DNA of 64,000 bases from Cucumibacter marinus DSM 18995. GTDB taxonomy: Bacteria > Pseudomonadota > Alphaproteobacteria > Rhizobiales > Devosiaceae. The position numbers and the translations under genes are program-made. The notes under the pieces are model-generated. The model made no database searches and had not been told where the DNA came from. It was given only the letters and a program-made list of their open reading frames with translations. Location: assembly GCF_000429865.1 (NCBI RefSeq), contig NZ_AUCR01000002.1, positions 404,988-468,987 on the forward strand, given 5' to 3'. Position 1 is the stretch's first letter, and the number at the start of each line of letters is the position of its first letter. This document shows positions 16,509 through 25,896 of the stretch, in pieces.

Positions 16509-19145
16509 CTACTCGCCCAGGTGACTTTCCAGCGTATCCAGTTCCATTTCCTTTAGCCGTTTGACCTCGTCGCGAAGTCTTGCCGCCTCCTCGAACTCGA
16601 GGTTGGTGGCGGCGTCGCGCATGCGGGATTCGAGGTCCTTGATGGTGGCGGCGAGGTTGTCGCCCACATGCACATCGGTGCCGCCGCGGCCGGCCTTGCC
16701 GCCGATGCCGGTTTTCACGGTCACATGGTCGCCCTCATAGACGCTTTCCATGATGTTCTTGATGTTGGATTTGACCGTTTCCGGCGTGATGCCGTGTTCC
16801 TGATTATAGGCGAGCTGCTTTTCGCGGCGGCGGTTGGTCTCGGCCATCGCCCGCTCCATGGAGCCGGTGACGCGGTCGGCGTAAAGGATCACCTTGCCAT
16901 CGGCGTTACGCGCGGCGCGGCCAATGGTCTGGATCAATGAGGTTTCCGAGCGCAGGAACCCTTCCTTGTCGGCATCGAGAATGGCGACGAGCGCGCATTC
17001 GGGAATGTCGAGGCCCTCGCGCAGAAGGTTGATGCCGACCAGCACGTCGAACGCGCCAAGCCGCAGATCGCGGATGATCTCGATGCGCTCGACGGTGTCG
17101 ACATCGGAGTGCATGTAGCGCACGCGGATGCCCTGTTCGTGCATGTATTCGGTCAGATCCTCGGCCATCTTCTTGGTGAGGACGGTGAGGAGCGTGCGGT
17201 AGCCGGCCTTGGCGGTCTGGCGGACGGCGTCGATGACATCGTCGACCTGGTCCTTGGCGGGGCGGATCTCGACCGGCGGGTCCATGAGCCCGGTGGGGCG
17301 GATGACCTGTTCGGCGAAGACGCCATTGGTCTGCTCCATCTCCCAGGCGCCGGGGGTGGCCGAGACATAGACCGATTGCGGGCGCATGGCGTTCCACTCC
17401 TCGAAGCGAAGCGGGCGGTTGTCCATGCAGGAGGGCAGGCGGAAGCCATATTCGGCCAGCGTCGCCTTGCGGCGGAAGTCGCCGCGATACATGGCGCCGA
17501 GCTGGCCGATGGTGACATGGCTTTCGTCGACGAAGACCAGCGCATCGTCGGGCAGGTATTCGAACAGGGTCGGGGGCGGCTCGCCCGGCAGGCGGCCGGT
17601 GAGATAGCGCGAATAGTTCTCGATGCCGGCGCAGGAGCCGGTGGCCTCGATCATCTCGATGTCGAACAGGGTGCGCTGTTCGAGGCGCTGGGCCTCGAGG
17701 AAGCGGCCCATGCCGTTGAGCTCCTGCAGGCGGGCGGCGAGCTCGAGCTTGATGTCCTTGACCGCCTGGATGAGGGTCGGGCGCGGGGTCACATAGTGCG
17801 AATTGGCGTAGACCCGGACATAGTTGAGATTGGCGGCCTTCTTGCCGGTGAGGGGATCGAACTCGACGATTTCCTCGATCTCGTTGCCGAACAGGGTGAT
17901 GCGCCAGGCGGCGCTGTCATAGTGGGCGGGGAAAAGCTCGATGGTGTCGCCGCGCACCCGGAAGGCGCCGCGCACGAAGGCGCTTTCATTGCGCTTGTAT
18001 TGCAGCGCGACGAGGGATTTGAGCAATTCGTCGCGGTTGATCGACTGGCCCTTTTTGAGGTCGAGGATCATGGCCGAATAACCCTCGACCGAGCCGATAC
18101 CGTAAATGCAGGAGACCGAGGCGACGATGATGACGTCGTCGCGCTCCATCAGGGCGCGGGTCGCCGCATGACGCATGCGGTCGATCTGCTCGTTGATGGT
18201 CGATTCCTTCTCGATATAGGTGTCGGTGCGCGGGACGTAGGCTTCGGGCTGGTAGTAGTCGTAATAGGAGACGAAATACTCGACGGCATTGTTGGGGAAG
18301 AAGGATTTGAACTCGCCATAGAGCTGGGCGGCGAGGGTCTTGTTGGGCGCCAGGATCAGCGCCGGGCGCTGGGTGCGGGCGATGGTCTGGGCGACGGTGA
18401 AAGTCTTGCCCGAACCGGTAACGCCGAGCAGCACCTGGTCGGTCTCGCCATTGTCGATGCCCTCGACAAGGTCGGCGATTGCCGTGGGCTGGTCGCCGCG
18501 CGGCTCGTATTCGGTGACGAGGTCGAAATTCTTGCCGCCCTCGAGCTTTTCGGGGCGTTCGGGGCGGTGCGGCTTCCAGGCTTCTGTGCCCTCGACCTCC
18601 TTGCGGCCATACTGGATGAGGTTTTCGAGTGCCTTGACGGTGGCGGAAACCCCGCCCGAGCCTTCGCCGGGGGAGGAGGCGATATCGGCGGCGCTGGCGA
18701 TGCCGCGGCGCAATTGCTCAAGGGTCGCGGGATCCTTGGCGGCGGCGCGGGAGATATCGCGGGCGGTGAGCTCGCCTTGCGGCTTGTGGCCGAAGCCGGC
18801 CTGGGGCGGTTCCTCGAAGCCGGGCAGGTTGGTCGGGCGCTCGACGGCATTGGCCTTTGATTTCGGCGCCTTGAGCGTCATGCCGGTGGCTTCCGAGCGC
18901 CCGGCCTTCTTGGCTTTCTTCGCCTTTTCGGCCTTGGCTGCTTTGGCGAGGCGCTCGGCCTCGGCCTTTCTCGCCGCTTCCGCGTCTTCCCGGTCCAGCC
19001 GGCGCTTGTTCTTCATGCGCTGCTGGGGCAGGGGCTTGGACGCCTCGATATCCTCTGCCTTCTCGATCTCGGAGATGAAATCGTCGATGGAAAAGTCGGG
19101 TTTGGACGGGCGCTGGCTAGCGGGGTTCTTCTTGTCGGAAGCCAT
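16509..19145 (-). CDS. uvrB: Excinuclease ABC subunit B with long N-terminal extension
   Basis: UvrB is the damage-verifying helicase of nucleotide excision repair; it receives DNA from UvrA and recruits UvrC. Of 878 residues, about 205-878 match the whole family: Walker A GVTGSGKT (241-248), the DNA-clamping beta-hairpin [24 protein letters not shown] box, QTIGRAARN motif VI, and a C-terminal UVR motif ([15 protein letters not shown]). Typical UvrB is about 670 residues. The extra roughly 200 N-terminal residues hold a [14 protein letters not shown] acidic segment, a Lys/Ala-rich coiled coil (50-85) and a disordered link. Such extensions are usual in Hyphomicrobiales. ATG 19145 has an AAAGG site. 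Confidence 0.96.
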   Translation of the reverse strand: MASDKKNPASQRPSKPDFSIDDFISEIEKAEDIEASKPLPQQRMKNKRRLDREDAEAARKAEAERLAKAAKAEKAKKAKKAGRSEATGMTLKAPKSKANAVERPTNLPGFEEPPQAGFGHKPQGELTARDISRAAAKDPATLEQLRRGIASAADIASSPGEGSGGVSATVKALENLIQYGRKEVEGTEAWKPHRPERPEKLEGGKNFDLVTEYEPRGDQPTAIADLVEGIDNGETDQVLLGVTGSGKTFTVAQTIARTQRPALILAPNKTLAAQLYGEFKSFFPNNAVEYFVSYYDYYQPEAYVPRTDTYIEKESTINEQIDRMRHAATRALMERDDVIIVASVSCIYGIGSVEGYSAMILDLKKGQSINRDELLKSLVALQYKRNESAFVRGAFRVRGDTIELFPAHYDSAAWRITLFGNEIEEIVEFDPLTGKKAANLNYVRVYANSHYVTPRPTLIQAVKDIKLELAARLQELNGMGRFLEAQRLEQRTLFDIEMIEATGSCAGIENYSRYLTGRLPGEPPPTLFEYLPDDALVFVDESHVTIGQLGAMYRGDFRRKATLAEYGFRLPSCMDNRPLRFEEWNAMRPQSVYVSATPGAWEMEQTNGVFAEQVIRPTGLMDPPVEIRPAKDQVDDVIDAVRQTAKAGYRTLLTVLTKKMAEDLTEYMHEQGIRVRYMHSDVDTVERIEIIRDLRLGAFDVLVGINLLREGLDIPECALVAILDADKEGFLRSETSLIQTIGRAARNADGKVILYADRVTGSMERAMAETNRRREKQLAYNQEHGITPETVKSNIKNIMESVYEGDHVTVKTGIGGKAGRGGTDVHVGDNLAATIKDLESRMRDAATNLEFEEAARLRDEVKRLKEMELDTLESHLGE

Positions 19146-19302
19146 GATGTGACCTTTGGCGTGACCCTTGGTGTCGGCGCGTGAGACATAAGCACGAGCA
19201 CCCTTCTCCTAAAGGAGGAGTGTGTCAGAATCTGTCAGGAGCCTTTGATATTCAGGCTAGCATGGCGGGAACCAAAGGGGAACAGGCGCGTGTTGTTCGT
19301 AT

Positions 19303-19358
19303 CGCGCCTCGCCCTTCGTGGTTCGACAAGCTCACCATGAGGGCTCAGGGTGAGGGCT
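19303..19358. repeat. Palindromic repeat, CTTCG..GACAAGCTCACCATGAGG..CAGGGTGAGGG type
   Basis: CCTCGCCCTTCGTGG, TTCGACAAGCTCACCATGAGG and CTCAGGGTGAGGGC in series, the same modules as at 12188 and 12950. It lies in the 267-base gap between uvrB and the LysR gene, which holds no other feature except a small CTCCTaaAGGAG palindrome at about 19206. Confidence 0.7.
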
Positions 19359-19412
19359 TTGTTTTGGGCAGTTCAGGTTGAGGCTTGGGAAGAGCCGGTT
19401 GCGGGTGGTGGT

Positions 19413-20348
19413 TCATGTAGCAATCAGCGCCAAGACCGCGTCGTCGAAGCTTTCCGCCTCGGCGGCAAGCCAATCGCGGAAGCGGGATTGGAGCGGAGAG
19501 AGGGGACGACCGGCGGTGCTGACCAGGCGGTAGCGATAGGCGGTGGGCAGGTTCTTTTCATAGCCAAACGGGGCCAGCAGCAGGCCCCGATCGATTGAAT
19601 CGAAGGCTTCCGTGATGCCGCAGAGTACCAGCCCCTGACCGGCAAGGGCCGCCTGCAGGCCCGAGCTGATGCGGGAATAGCGCATGCCGGTCTCGGGCAG
19701 GGCGTAGGCCATGCCGAAATGCGGGCACCAGGTATCCCAGTCTGCCCATTGCGGATCTGGCGTGCGGTTCTCGAGCCTGACCAGGGGGACGCCCAGTACA
19801 GAGCGCGTGCTGGGCGAGAGGCCATGGCGCTGGGCAAAGCCCGGGGTGCAAAGCGGCAGGACGGCGTCGCCGAACAGATCGATGGCGCTGAGACCGTCGG
19901 CGGGTGGCGCGCTGTAGCGGATGGCGAAATCGAACCCTTCCGCGGCGATATCGACGCGCCGGTTGGCTGCTTCGAGCCGCAAATCGGCGCGGGGATTGTC
20001 GCTGTAGAACCCGGCAACGCGGCGGGTGAACCAGTTCTCGGCGAAGGATTCGGGCAGGGTCACCGCGATGCGCAGGCCCGAGTTTTCGTCTCTGAGCTCG
20101 GTCAGCGCCTCGGTGATGGCCGCGAAGCCGGCGGTCAGCCCGGCCTTGACGCGAAGGGCCTCCTCGGTCGGCTCGGCGCCGCCGGCGGTGCGCCGGAACA
20201 GCTTGCGTGACAGGAAGTCCTCAAGCCCCCGGATCTGCTGACCCACGGCGGCGGGGGTCACGCCGATCTCATCGGCGGCGGCCTTGAAAGAACCGGTGCG
20301 CATGACCGCTTCGAAGGCGCGCAAGGCGTTGAGGTGGGAAAGCTTCAC
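19413..20348 (-). CDS. LysR family transcriptional regulator, GcvA-like
   Basis: A 311-residue LysR regulator: winged helix at residues 1-60 (MKLSHLNALRAFEAVMRTGSFKAAADEIGVTPAAVGQQIRGLE) followed by a periplasmic-binding-like effector domain (about 90-300). The ATPAAVxQQIRxLE recognition helix is that of the GcvA/AmpR-like branch. It is divergent from a glutathione S-transferase gene with a 144-base shared upstream region, so it probably controls that gene and itself. Inducer unknown. Confidence 0.88.
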   Translation of the reverse strand: MKLSHLNALRAFEAVMRTGSFKAAADEIGVTPAAVGQQIRGLEDFLSRKLFRRTAGGAEPTEEALRVKAGLTAGFAAITEALTELRDENSGLRIAVTLPESFAENWFTRRVAGFYSDNPRADLRLEAANRRVDIAAEGFDFAIRYSAPPADGLSAIDLFGDAVLPLCTPGFAQRHGLSPSTRSVLGVPLVRLENRTPDPQWADWDTWCPHFGMAYALPETGMRYSRISSGLQAALAGQGLVLCGITEAFDSIDRGLLLAPFGYEKNLPTAYRYRLVSTAGRPLSPLQSRFRDWLAAEAESFDDAVLALIAT

Positions 20349-20492
20349 GGCGCCAGACTAAAGATTTTCTATTGTCATGGCGAGGAAAACTGACCTGACT
20401 GGCTCGGATTTGTGACGCATCCTGTTTGCGAACACGCCCCTTGGAATAGATTTTGTTTCATAAGCCAGTGTATCGAACTGAAAGGAGGCCAC

Positions 20493-21116
20493 ATGTACAC
20501 GCTTTACTGGGAGCGGTTGTCGGGCGCGATAGCCCCGCAGGTCATCATGGAGGAAATGGGCGTTCCCTATGACACTGTCTGGATCGACATGGCGTCGGGC
20601 GCACATCGGCAGCCGGGCTATGCCGACATCAATCCCGTTCGCCGTATTCCGGCGCTCAGGCTTCCCGAGGATACGGTGATTGGCGAGACCGCGGCGATCA
20701 CGCTGGTGCTCGGGGAGCGCCACATCCAGCAGGACATCGTTCCGCAACCCGGCGACGATGACCGGGCGGTATTCCTGTTCTGGTTGTCGGCGATGGCGGC
20801 CAATGGCTATCCGCTGTTCACCCGGTCCTGGCACCCCGAACAGATCACGTTTGACGAGGCCGCCAACGAAACGGTGCGGCAGCGCGCTGAAGCCGATCTT
20901 GCGGATTTCTTCGCCATGATCGACCGTTCGATCTCCGGCGATCCCTATTTCCTGCCGCGGGGCTATTCGGCGCTCGATATCTATCTGACCATGCTGACGG
21001 AATGGTCCGCGGACCGCGATGCACTTTTTGCCGCCAATCCGCGGATTGCCGCTGTTTGCCGCGCGGTCGCCGACCGGCCAAGTTATCGCAAGGTGATGGC
21101 ACAGCATCGTGAATGA
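20493..21116 (+). CDS. Glutathione S-transferase family protein
   Basis: A 207-residue GST-fold protein. The N-terminal thioredoxin-like domain begins MYTLYWERLSGAIAPQVIMEEMGVPYD and contains the NPVRRIPALRLPED loop with the cis-proline and the ETAAI glutathione-binding segment; an all-helical domain follows from about residue 85 and includes the YFLPRGYSALDIYLTML signature-like stretch. ATG 20493 follows AAAGGAGG. It may conjugate glutathione to an electrophile; substrate unknown. It is transcribed divergently from the GcvA-like regulator. Confidence 0.87.
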   Translation: MYTLYWERLSGAIAPQVIMEEMGVPYDTVWIDMASGAHRQPGYADINPVRRIPALRLPEDTVIGETAAITLVLGERHIQQDIVPQPGDDDRAVFLFWLSAMAANGYPLFTRSWHPEQITFDEAANETVRQRAEADLADFFAMIDRSISGDPYFLPRGYSALDIYLTMLTEWSADRDALFAANPRIAAVCRAVADRPSYRKVMAQHRE

Positions 21117-21176
21117 CTTCCCGAAGGGCCAACCCAGTGTGTCAATGCCTGAACCCTAGGTGGCTTGGCTTACCAT

Positions 21177-21233
21177 TCGCCCTCGCCTTTCGAGGCTCGG
21201 CCCAGGGGGCCTTGCACCTCAGGGTGAGGGCGG
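21177..21233. repeat. Palindromic repeat, CTTTCGAGGCTCG..GCACCTCAGGGTGAGGG type
   Basis: TCGCCCTCGCCTTTCGAGGCTCG, a GGCCCAGGGGGCC hairpin in place of the usual spacer, then TTGCACCTCAGGGTGAGGGC. Intergenic, between the GST and AAA ATPase genes. Confidence 0.7.
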
Positions 21234-21367
21234 GGGAGAAACGATCCTCGGTTCGGGTGGGGAGCGTGGTTGGCCTGGCTCGACGGGGTGGCTTGACCAG
21301 GGACGGGCGCTCGTCAAGGGTGGCGCTTCTGTGCTGAGTTGAGGGACGGCGGTCTGCCGGGCTGTAA

Positions 21368-22519
21368 TTGCTGCATACACTTGCCATTTCCGGCTATCGC
21401 TCCATTCGCGATCTCGTGCTGCCGCTCGACCGGCTGACCCTGGTGACCGGGCGCAACGGGACGGGAAAATCGAGTTTTTACAGGGCTTTGCGGCTTCTGG
21501 CTGAAGTGGCCCAGGGCCGCGTGATCGCCTCGTTGGCTGCAGAAGGCGGACTCACCTCAACGCTCTGGGCCGGGCCGGAGAAGTTCTCCCGCGCGCTGAA
21601 GCAAGGCGAAGCACCGGTTGAGGGCTTGCGGCGGAAGGACAGTGTCAGCCTCAAGCTCGGCTTCGCCAGTGAAGACTACGGCTATGCGATTGACCTCGGC
21701 ATGCCGAAGCCTCCCGCTGGGGCTTTTATGCTCGACCCCGAGATCAAGGCGGAAGCAGTGTGGGCTGGCGACGTGCTGAGCCGCCGCAATGTGTTCGCCT
21801 CACGCGCGGGCCCGAGCGTCACGGCGCTCGATCCCAGGGGGTATCGAGAGGTGATCACCGCCACCATGCCACCCTTCGAAAGCATGATGATGCACGCGGC
21901 GGACCCCAAGGGTTTGCCTGAACTGTTACACCTGCGCGAACGGATGCGATCCTGGCGGTTTTATGATCACTTCCGCACCGATGCCGAGGCGCCCGCGCGC
22001 CGCACCCGGGTCGGCACACGCACACCGATGCTTTCGGCTGATGGTGGCGATCTGCCGGCGGCGCTGCAGACCATCCGCGAGATCGGCGATCCCGATGGAC
22101 TGAATGCAGCGATCGAGGATGCGTTTCCCGGTGCGTCGCTGGAGGTCCGGTCTGATAATGGCCGGTTCGAGTTGCTGATGGGGCAGCATGGGTTGCTGCG
22201 GGCCCTGGGCCCGGCCGAACTCTCGGACGGGACCTTGCGCTATCTGCTGCTGGTTGCTGCGCTGCTCACGCCCCGACCGCCTGAACTGATCGTGCTCAAC
22301 GAGCCCGAAACCAGCCTGCACCCTGACCTGCTTGCGCCGCTTGCGCGCCTCATCGCGCGGGCAGCCAAGGAATGCCAGTTGGTCGTCGTGACCCATGACG
22401 ACGCCTTGAAGCAGGCACTGTTGGCTGAAGACGCGCTGCACCATGAACTGGTCAAGGAACTCGGTGAGACGCTGGTGCCGGGCGCCGAGGAATTAAGCTG
22501 GACCTGGCCAAGCCGGTAG
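21368..22519 (+). CDS. AAA family ATPase, RecF/OLD-like
   Basis: A 383-residue SMC/RecF-type ATPase. It starts HTLAISGYRSIRDLVLPLDRLTLVTGRNGTGKSS with Walker A at 28-35 (GRNGTGKS); near the end it has the ABC-like signature LSDGTLRYLLLVAAL, Walker B with the D-loop ELIVLNEPETSLHP, and a switch histidine in VVVTHDDALKQAL. The domain is full length, with no fused TOPRIM nuclease. An in-frame stop immediately precedes TTG 21368, so translation must start there or inside, without a good ribosome site. Such stand-alone ATPases are of unknown function; some act in phage defence or DNA repair. Confidence 0.8.
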   Translation: MLHTLAISGYRSIRDLVLPLDRLTLVTGRNGTGKSSFYRALRLLAEVAQGRVIASLAAEGGLTSTLWAGPEKFSRALKQGEAPVEGLRRKDSVSLKLGFASEDYGYAIDLGMPKPPAGAFMLDPEIKAEAVWAGDVLSRRNVFASRAGPSVTALDPRGYREVITATMPPFESMMMHAADPKGLPELLHLRERMRSWRFYDHFRTDAEAPARRTRVGTRTPMLSADGGDLPAALQTIREIGDPDGLNAAIEDAFPGASLEVRSDNGRFELLMGQHGLLRALGPAELSDGTLRYLLLVAALLTPRPPELIVLNEPETSLHPDLLAPLARLIARAAKECQLVVVTHDDALKQALLAEDALHHELVKELGETLVPGAEELSWTWPSR

Positions 22520-22574
22520 GGAAGGCGGTTCACCATCCGGGCAGGTCACTTCGACTGCGGGGCCAGCACGATTT

Positions 22575-24353
22575 CTACCGCAGCTGGCCAGTGAGGCTCA
22601 TGATGGCGGAGAGGGCATCGCCCGGTTCCCGCCCCGCGGTGAAGGTGAGGACCGGTGTTTCCGGGTTGCCCTTCGGCCCGAGGGGCAGGGAAAGACTGGC
22701 CGACAGGCCAAGGCCGCGGGTGCCGTCTGACCCGAATTCGACGCTACCGGCGAAGCGCGATTGCAGACCTCCGGACCAGTTGAGATTGAGCGCTGCCTGC
22801 TTGGTCAGTGTCAGCTCGGGCACTGCGAAGGCGGGCAAACCCGATTGCAGGATAGCCCATTCCAGCCCGATCGTGCCTTCGAACCGCCCAATGGGGCCGG
22901 TGGCCAGATCACCCAGCAGGACAGGGTGACTGACAGTCGATTCAAGGATCAGAAGTCCCAGATCGAATGTGGACGGCGAAGACTTGTCGAGCGCGCTCCC
23001 GCTGGGCGCATCGCGTTTGGTGTGGCTGTAGGTCAGCCTGCCCGATTTGACGAGACGCCAGTCCCCGGGGAGGTCGAAAGCCTTGGCAAGGCCGGTCGAG
23101 GCGATGAATGTGCGGTGGCCAAAACCGGTGTCAGTGCTCGCTTCCACGATACCTGTGGTGCCAGCCTCGTAGCCCAGCATCACGTCCCAGATCAGCCCGC
23201 CTTCGCTCGTGAATTCGCTGAAGATTGCGCCACCGCCCAGTACGGTCTCCGAAGTGGTGTCGAGATCGGGTGCGGTGAGCGACGAGGCCTCCAAGCGGAC
23301 AGCCGCACCCATTCGCGTTCTCTCGTTGACGGGAGCGAGAAAACCGGCAGCGATATTGGCGCGCAGACTGCTGTGGCCGGCCACCGGGCGGTCGACGCTT
23401 TCCCAAGTTATGTCGCCTTGGAGCCAGCTCTCGAAGCCATTCGGCTGGATATGGCGGAAGCCGAAATCGCCCTGATCGGCTGTCGGTGTCGGATCGAAAT
23501 AGGCGAAGGCGGTGCCGGGCAGAGAGTGAGACGGACCATCAGCGATGTTGGATCCGGCCGGTGCGTAGTTGGACAGCAGGTCGGGCGACATGCCAACGCC
23601 GTCCAGTTGGTCCTGGATCAACAACAGGTACAGCAACTGGTCTCCGCCGAAATCCAAATGGCCCTGGTTTTCGGTGTCGTTGATGAATTGCCTGTTCTTA
23701 TCGATTTCCGCCTCGAGGCGTTGGCGTTCGCCACGCGCCCAGTCATCCTCAGGGATTGAACCGTCAGCTATGCCCTTCTCCAGCGCATCGAGTTCTGCTT
23801 GTGCCTGTTCAACGGCCTTGAAGGCCAGGAAGACCCGAAAAACCATGTCGGCGACAGGCTGATTGGCGAACAGCGGGTCGTCTCTGAGCGGGTTGCGGAC
23901 GAAGTAATTCTCCGGGAAGTTGCGCGTGGCGTCATGGGCAATGGTGCCGGTGACATAGTCGGTGCCAGAGCCAGGATCGGCGCTGCCGCCGCCGCCGCTA
24001 TCGAGATCAGAGCAATCGACGAAGCCGTCGAAATGGCTGCCGCCAGCGGTGAAATTGAAGGAGAACGACTCCCCGGGAGCGAGCGAAATGTTGGTCTGGT
24101 TTCCGTCAATGCCCAAACCGAGTACGTCGAAGCTGTTCGACTGACCGGTATTGTTGGTGATCGTGATGTTCGCGGTGTCGCCCGGGTTGATGCGGAAGCC
24201 TGTGGCATCGCCGCCGCAATCATCGTCATTGGTGATCGAGATATTGATGTTCACCGGGGCTGCATGGGCCGGCGTTATCCATAGCATTGCCATTGCCAGC
24301 CCTGCGAATGCCGCCAGGGCAGGCGGTCGAGTGAACAGTCGATTGAAAAGCAT
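22575..24353 (-). CDS. Secreted protein with probable outer-membrane beta-barrel
   Basis: A 592-residue exported protein. ATG 24353 after GGGGGGA opens a signal peptide ending AHA. Residues 32-120 form an Asn/Thr/Asp-rich beta domain (NINISITNDDDCGGDATG.., two cysteines), then a Gly/Ser linker. Residues about 150-240 are helical and charged, with coiled-coil character (AVEQAQAELDALEKG.. and QRLEAEIDKNRQFI). The last 300 residues show alternating beta-strand pattern like an autotransporter or porin barrel, although the C-terminus is LTGQLR rather than an aromatic residue. Surface exposure is inferred. It is next to a LuxR-type regulator on the same strand. Confidence 0.7.
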   Translation of the reverse strand: MLFNRLFTRPPALAAFAGLAMAMLWITPAHAAPVNINISITNDDDCGGDATGFRINPGDTANITITNNTGQSNSFDVLGLGIDGNQTNISLAPGESFSFNFTAGGSHFDGFVDCSDLDSGGGGSADPGSGTDYVTGTIAHDATRNFPENYFVRNPLRDDPLFANQPVADMVFRVFLAFKAVEQAQAELDALEKGIADGSIPEDDWARGERQRLEAEIDKNRQFINDTENQGHLDFGGDQLLYLLLIQDQLDGVGMSPDLLSNYAPAGSNIADGPSHSLPGTAFAYFDPTPTADQGDFGFRHIQPNGFESWLQGDITWESVDRPVAGHSSLRANIAAGFLAPVNERTRMGAAVRLEASSLTAPDLDTTSETVLGGGAIFSEFTSEGGLIWDVMLGYEAGTTGIVEASTDTGFGHRTFIASTGLAKAFDLPGDWRLVKSGRLTYSHTKRDAPSGSALDKSSPSTFDLGLLILESTVSHPVLLGDLATGPIGRFEGTIGLEWAILQSGLPAFAVPELTLTKQAALNLNWSGGLQSRFAGSVEFGSDGTRGLGLSASLSLPLGPKGNPETPVLTFTAGREPGDALSAIMSLTGQLR

Positions 24354-24465
24354 GGCATCCCCCCAGGCCGTGCGTTCGCACGGTTGAGGCGAGCCTATTG
24401 GATGGAGATCGGCGGACAATCCGCACAATTGTGCGGGGGCAAAACCCGACCGGAAAGGGCGGATG

Positions 24466-25227
24466 TCATATCCGGATTACCTTGTATTTGAGCGCCTGGG
24501 CGATGGCCTGGGGCTGGGTCGAGGCATCGAGCTTGGCCATGGCGGAGCGGAGATAGGAACGTACGGTGTGAACGCTCAGCCCTTCAATATCGGCGATGTC
24601 GCGGGCCGACTTTCCCAGCGCCAGCCAACGGAGGCAATCGCGTTCGCGAGCCGATAGCTTGTATTTGCGGCCATGAGTATCGGGGGTGGCCAGGGTGTTG
24701 CGGATGACCCCGGCCATATCCGTTTCGGGAGCGAAATCGACAATATGAGCATGGAAACAGGTGCAAAGGAGGTGGAGAAGCGGTGTGTTGACTGACAGGG
24801 TATCGAGGTCCGTATCCGAGGCGCCGGCAAAGACCAGAACTGCCCCGACATAAGGTGGTCGCGACGTGGGGAAGACGACACCCCGATCGAGGCCGGCGGC
24901 AGACAGGGCCGCCCAGCGTGGCTGCGCCGAGGGAAGAGGGTTCCGCCAGGCCTCCTGATGGCTGAAGGGCCGGACAACACCCTGATGCAAGCGAGCCATG
25001 ATCGGATCGTCTGCCCACCAGGCACTGTCAGCATCCAGACGGGCAAAGGGCTCTCTTTGCGAGGCGTAGAGCAGCATCCGGCTGCTGTCATTGGCCAGAT
25101 AGGCTGTGGCGACGAAGCCGATGCCCCCAAATCCGGCGATGATGGAGTCAAAAGCGGCAATCAGCGCGACGGTGCCCTCGGCTGACTCGAGACGGCTCAA
25201 AAGCCTGTCGAAGAGCTGCTGGTCCAT
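24466..25227 (-). CDS. LuxR-type transcriptional regulator
   Basis: A 253-residue regulator with a C-terminal LuxR/GerE helix-turn-helix (LSARERDCLRWLALGKSARDIADIEGLSVHTVRSYLRSAMAKL, about residues 192-234) after an N-terminal sensor region of about 180 residues. That region lacks the W/Y/D set expected for acyl-homoserine-lactone binding in a form I can confirm, and no luxI is nearby. ATG 25227 follows GGGGGAG. It precedes the barrel-like gene on the same strand by about 110 bases and may control it. Confidence 0.83.
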   Translation of the reverse strand: MDQQLFDRLLSRLESAEGTVALIAAFDSIIAGFGGIGFVATAYLANDSSRMLLYASQREPFARLDADSAWWADDPIMARLHQGVVRPFSHQEAWRNPLPSAQPRWAALSAAGLDRGVVFPTSRPPYVGAVLVFAGASDTDLDTLSVNTPLLHLLCTCFHAHIVDFAPETDMAGVIRNTLATPDTHGRKYKLSARERDCLRWLALGKSARDIADIEGLSVHTVRSYLRSAMAKLDASTQPQAIAQALKYKVIRI

Positions 25228-25406
25228 GATACTCCCCCGCGCCGCGAACCCGGCGGGCTCATGCGGCCATGCTCGTGGTGCAAGGTTGCCTCCGGGTCCA
25301 CCGAACGGCAGATGGGATTCGAGCCTCCCGCCCGAAAACTAGCCGTCCGCGGCGCGATCCGCTATTGGCCTTTGGCTTCTTTCTTTGCGGCCTGCGGCTC
25401 CGTTGG

Positions 25407-25802
25407 CTATCGGCCTGCGGCCTGGCGGGCATATTCCTCAGCGTCGAACCAGCCGCGCGAGGATTTAACCTTGAGATCGTCGCCGAGCTCCCACTCCTCC
25501 CAGCCGCGGATATGGAGCGGATTGCCGGAACCGGCGTCGTGGCCGGTGAATGTCCAAACATAGATGACGTGATTGCCCGAAGCCCGGACATCGTCGCAGG
25601 TCAGCGACAGGTCGGGCACATCCGCGTAAAAGCCCGAGGCCATGTCGGCGACGCGGGACCGGCCGTTCCAGGGATCGCCCCTGTTGATGATGATATCGCC
25701 GTCCTCCGCATAGAACGAGGCGACCGCCTCGGCCGATCCGGAGTTCCAGGCGGCTGTGTAGTCGGCGGCCATTTTCTCGATGGCCTCAACCGGGTTCGTC
25801 AT
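25407..25802 (-). CDS. SnoaL/NTF2-like protein
   Basis: A 131-residue cone-fold protein of the NTF2/ketosteroid-isomerase superfamily: MTNPVEAIEKMAADYTAAWNSGSAEAVASFYAEDGDIIINRGDPWNGR.., then VWTFTGHD and a closing WEEWELGDDLKVKSSRGWFDAEEYARQ. The start is set by GGGAGGGGAAG before ATG 25802. These proteins bind small hydrophobic ligands or act as isomerases; the substrate cannot be read. It lies directly after the SDR gene at 25897 and is probably co-transcribed. Confidence 0.83.
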   Translation of the reverse strand: MTNPVEAIEKMAADYTAAWNSGSAEAVASFYAEDGDIIINRGDPWNGRSRVADMASGFYADVPDLSLTCDDVRASGNHVIYVWTFTGHDAGSGNPLHIRGWEEWELGDDLKVKSSRGWFDAEEYARQAAGR

Positions 25803-25896
25803 GGTCTTCCCCTCCCTCAACGACGTGGTGAAGCGCCGATTGTGGCCGGTTGGTGCCGAAAAGGCCAATTTGAGGGCCTTTCGGCGCGGTAGAGGG

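Noticed and set aside
17109-18860. 583-residue plus-strand open frame antisense to uvrB
   Set aside because: Gly/Asp/Leu-rich shadow of uvrB; the opposite strand carries every UvrB motif.
25258-25345. tRNA-like stretch with GGATTCGAGCCTCCCGCC on the plus strand
   Set aside because: A T-loop-like GCTCGAATCCC can be read on the minus strand, but no acceptor, D-arm or anticodon stem can be built around it.
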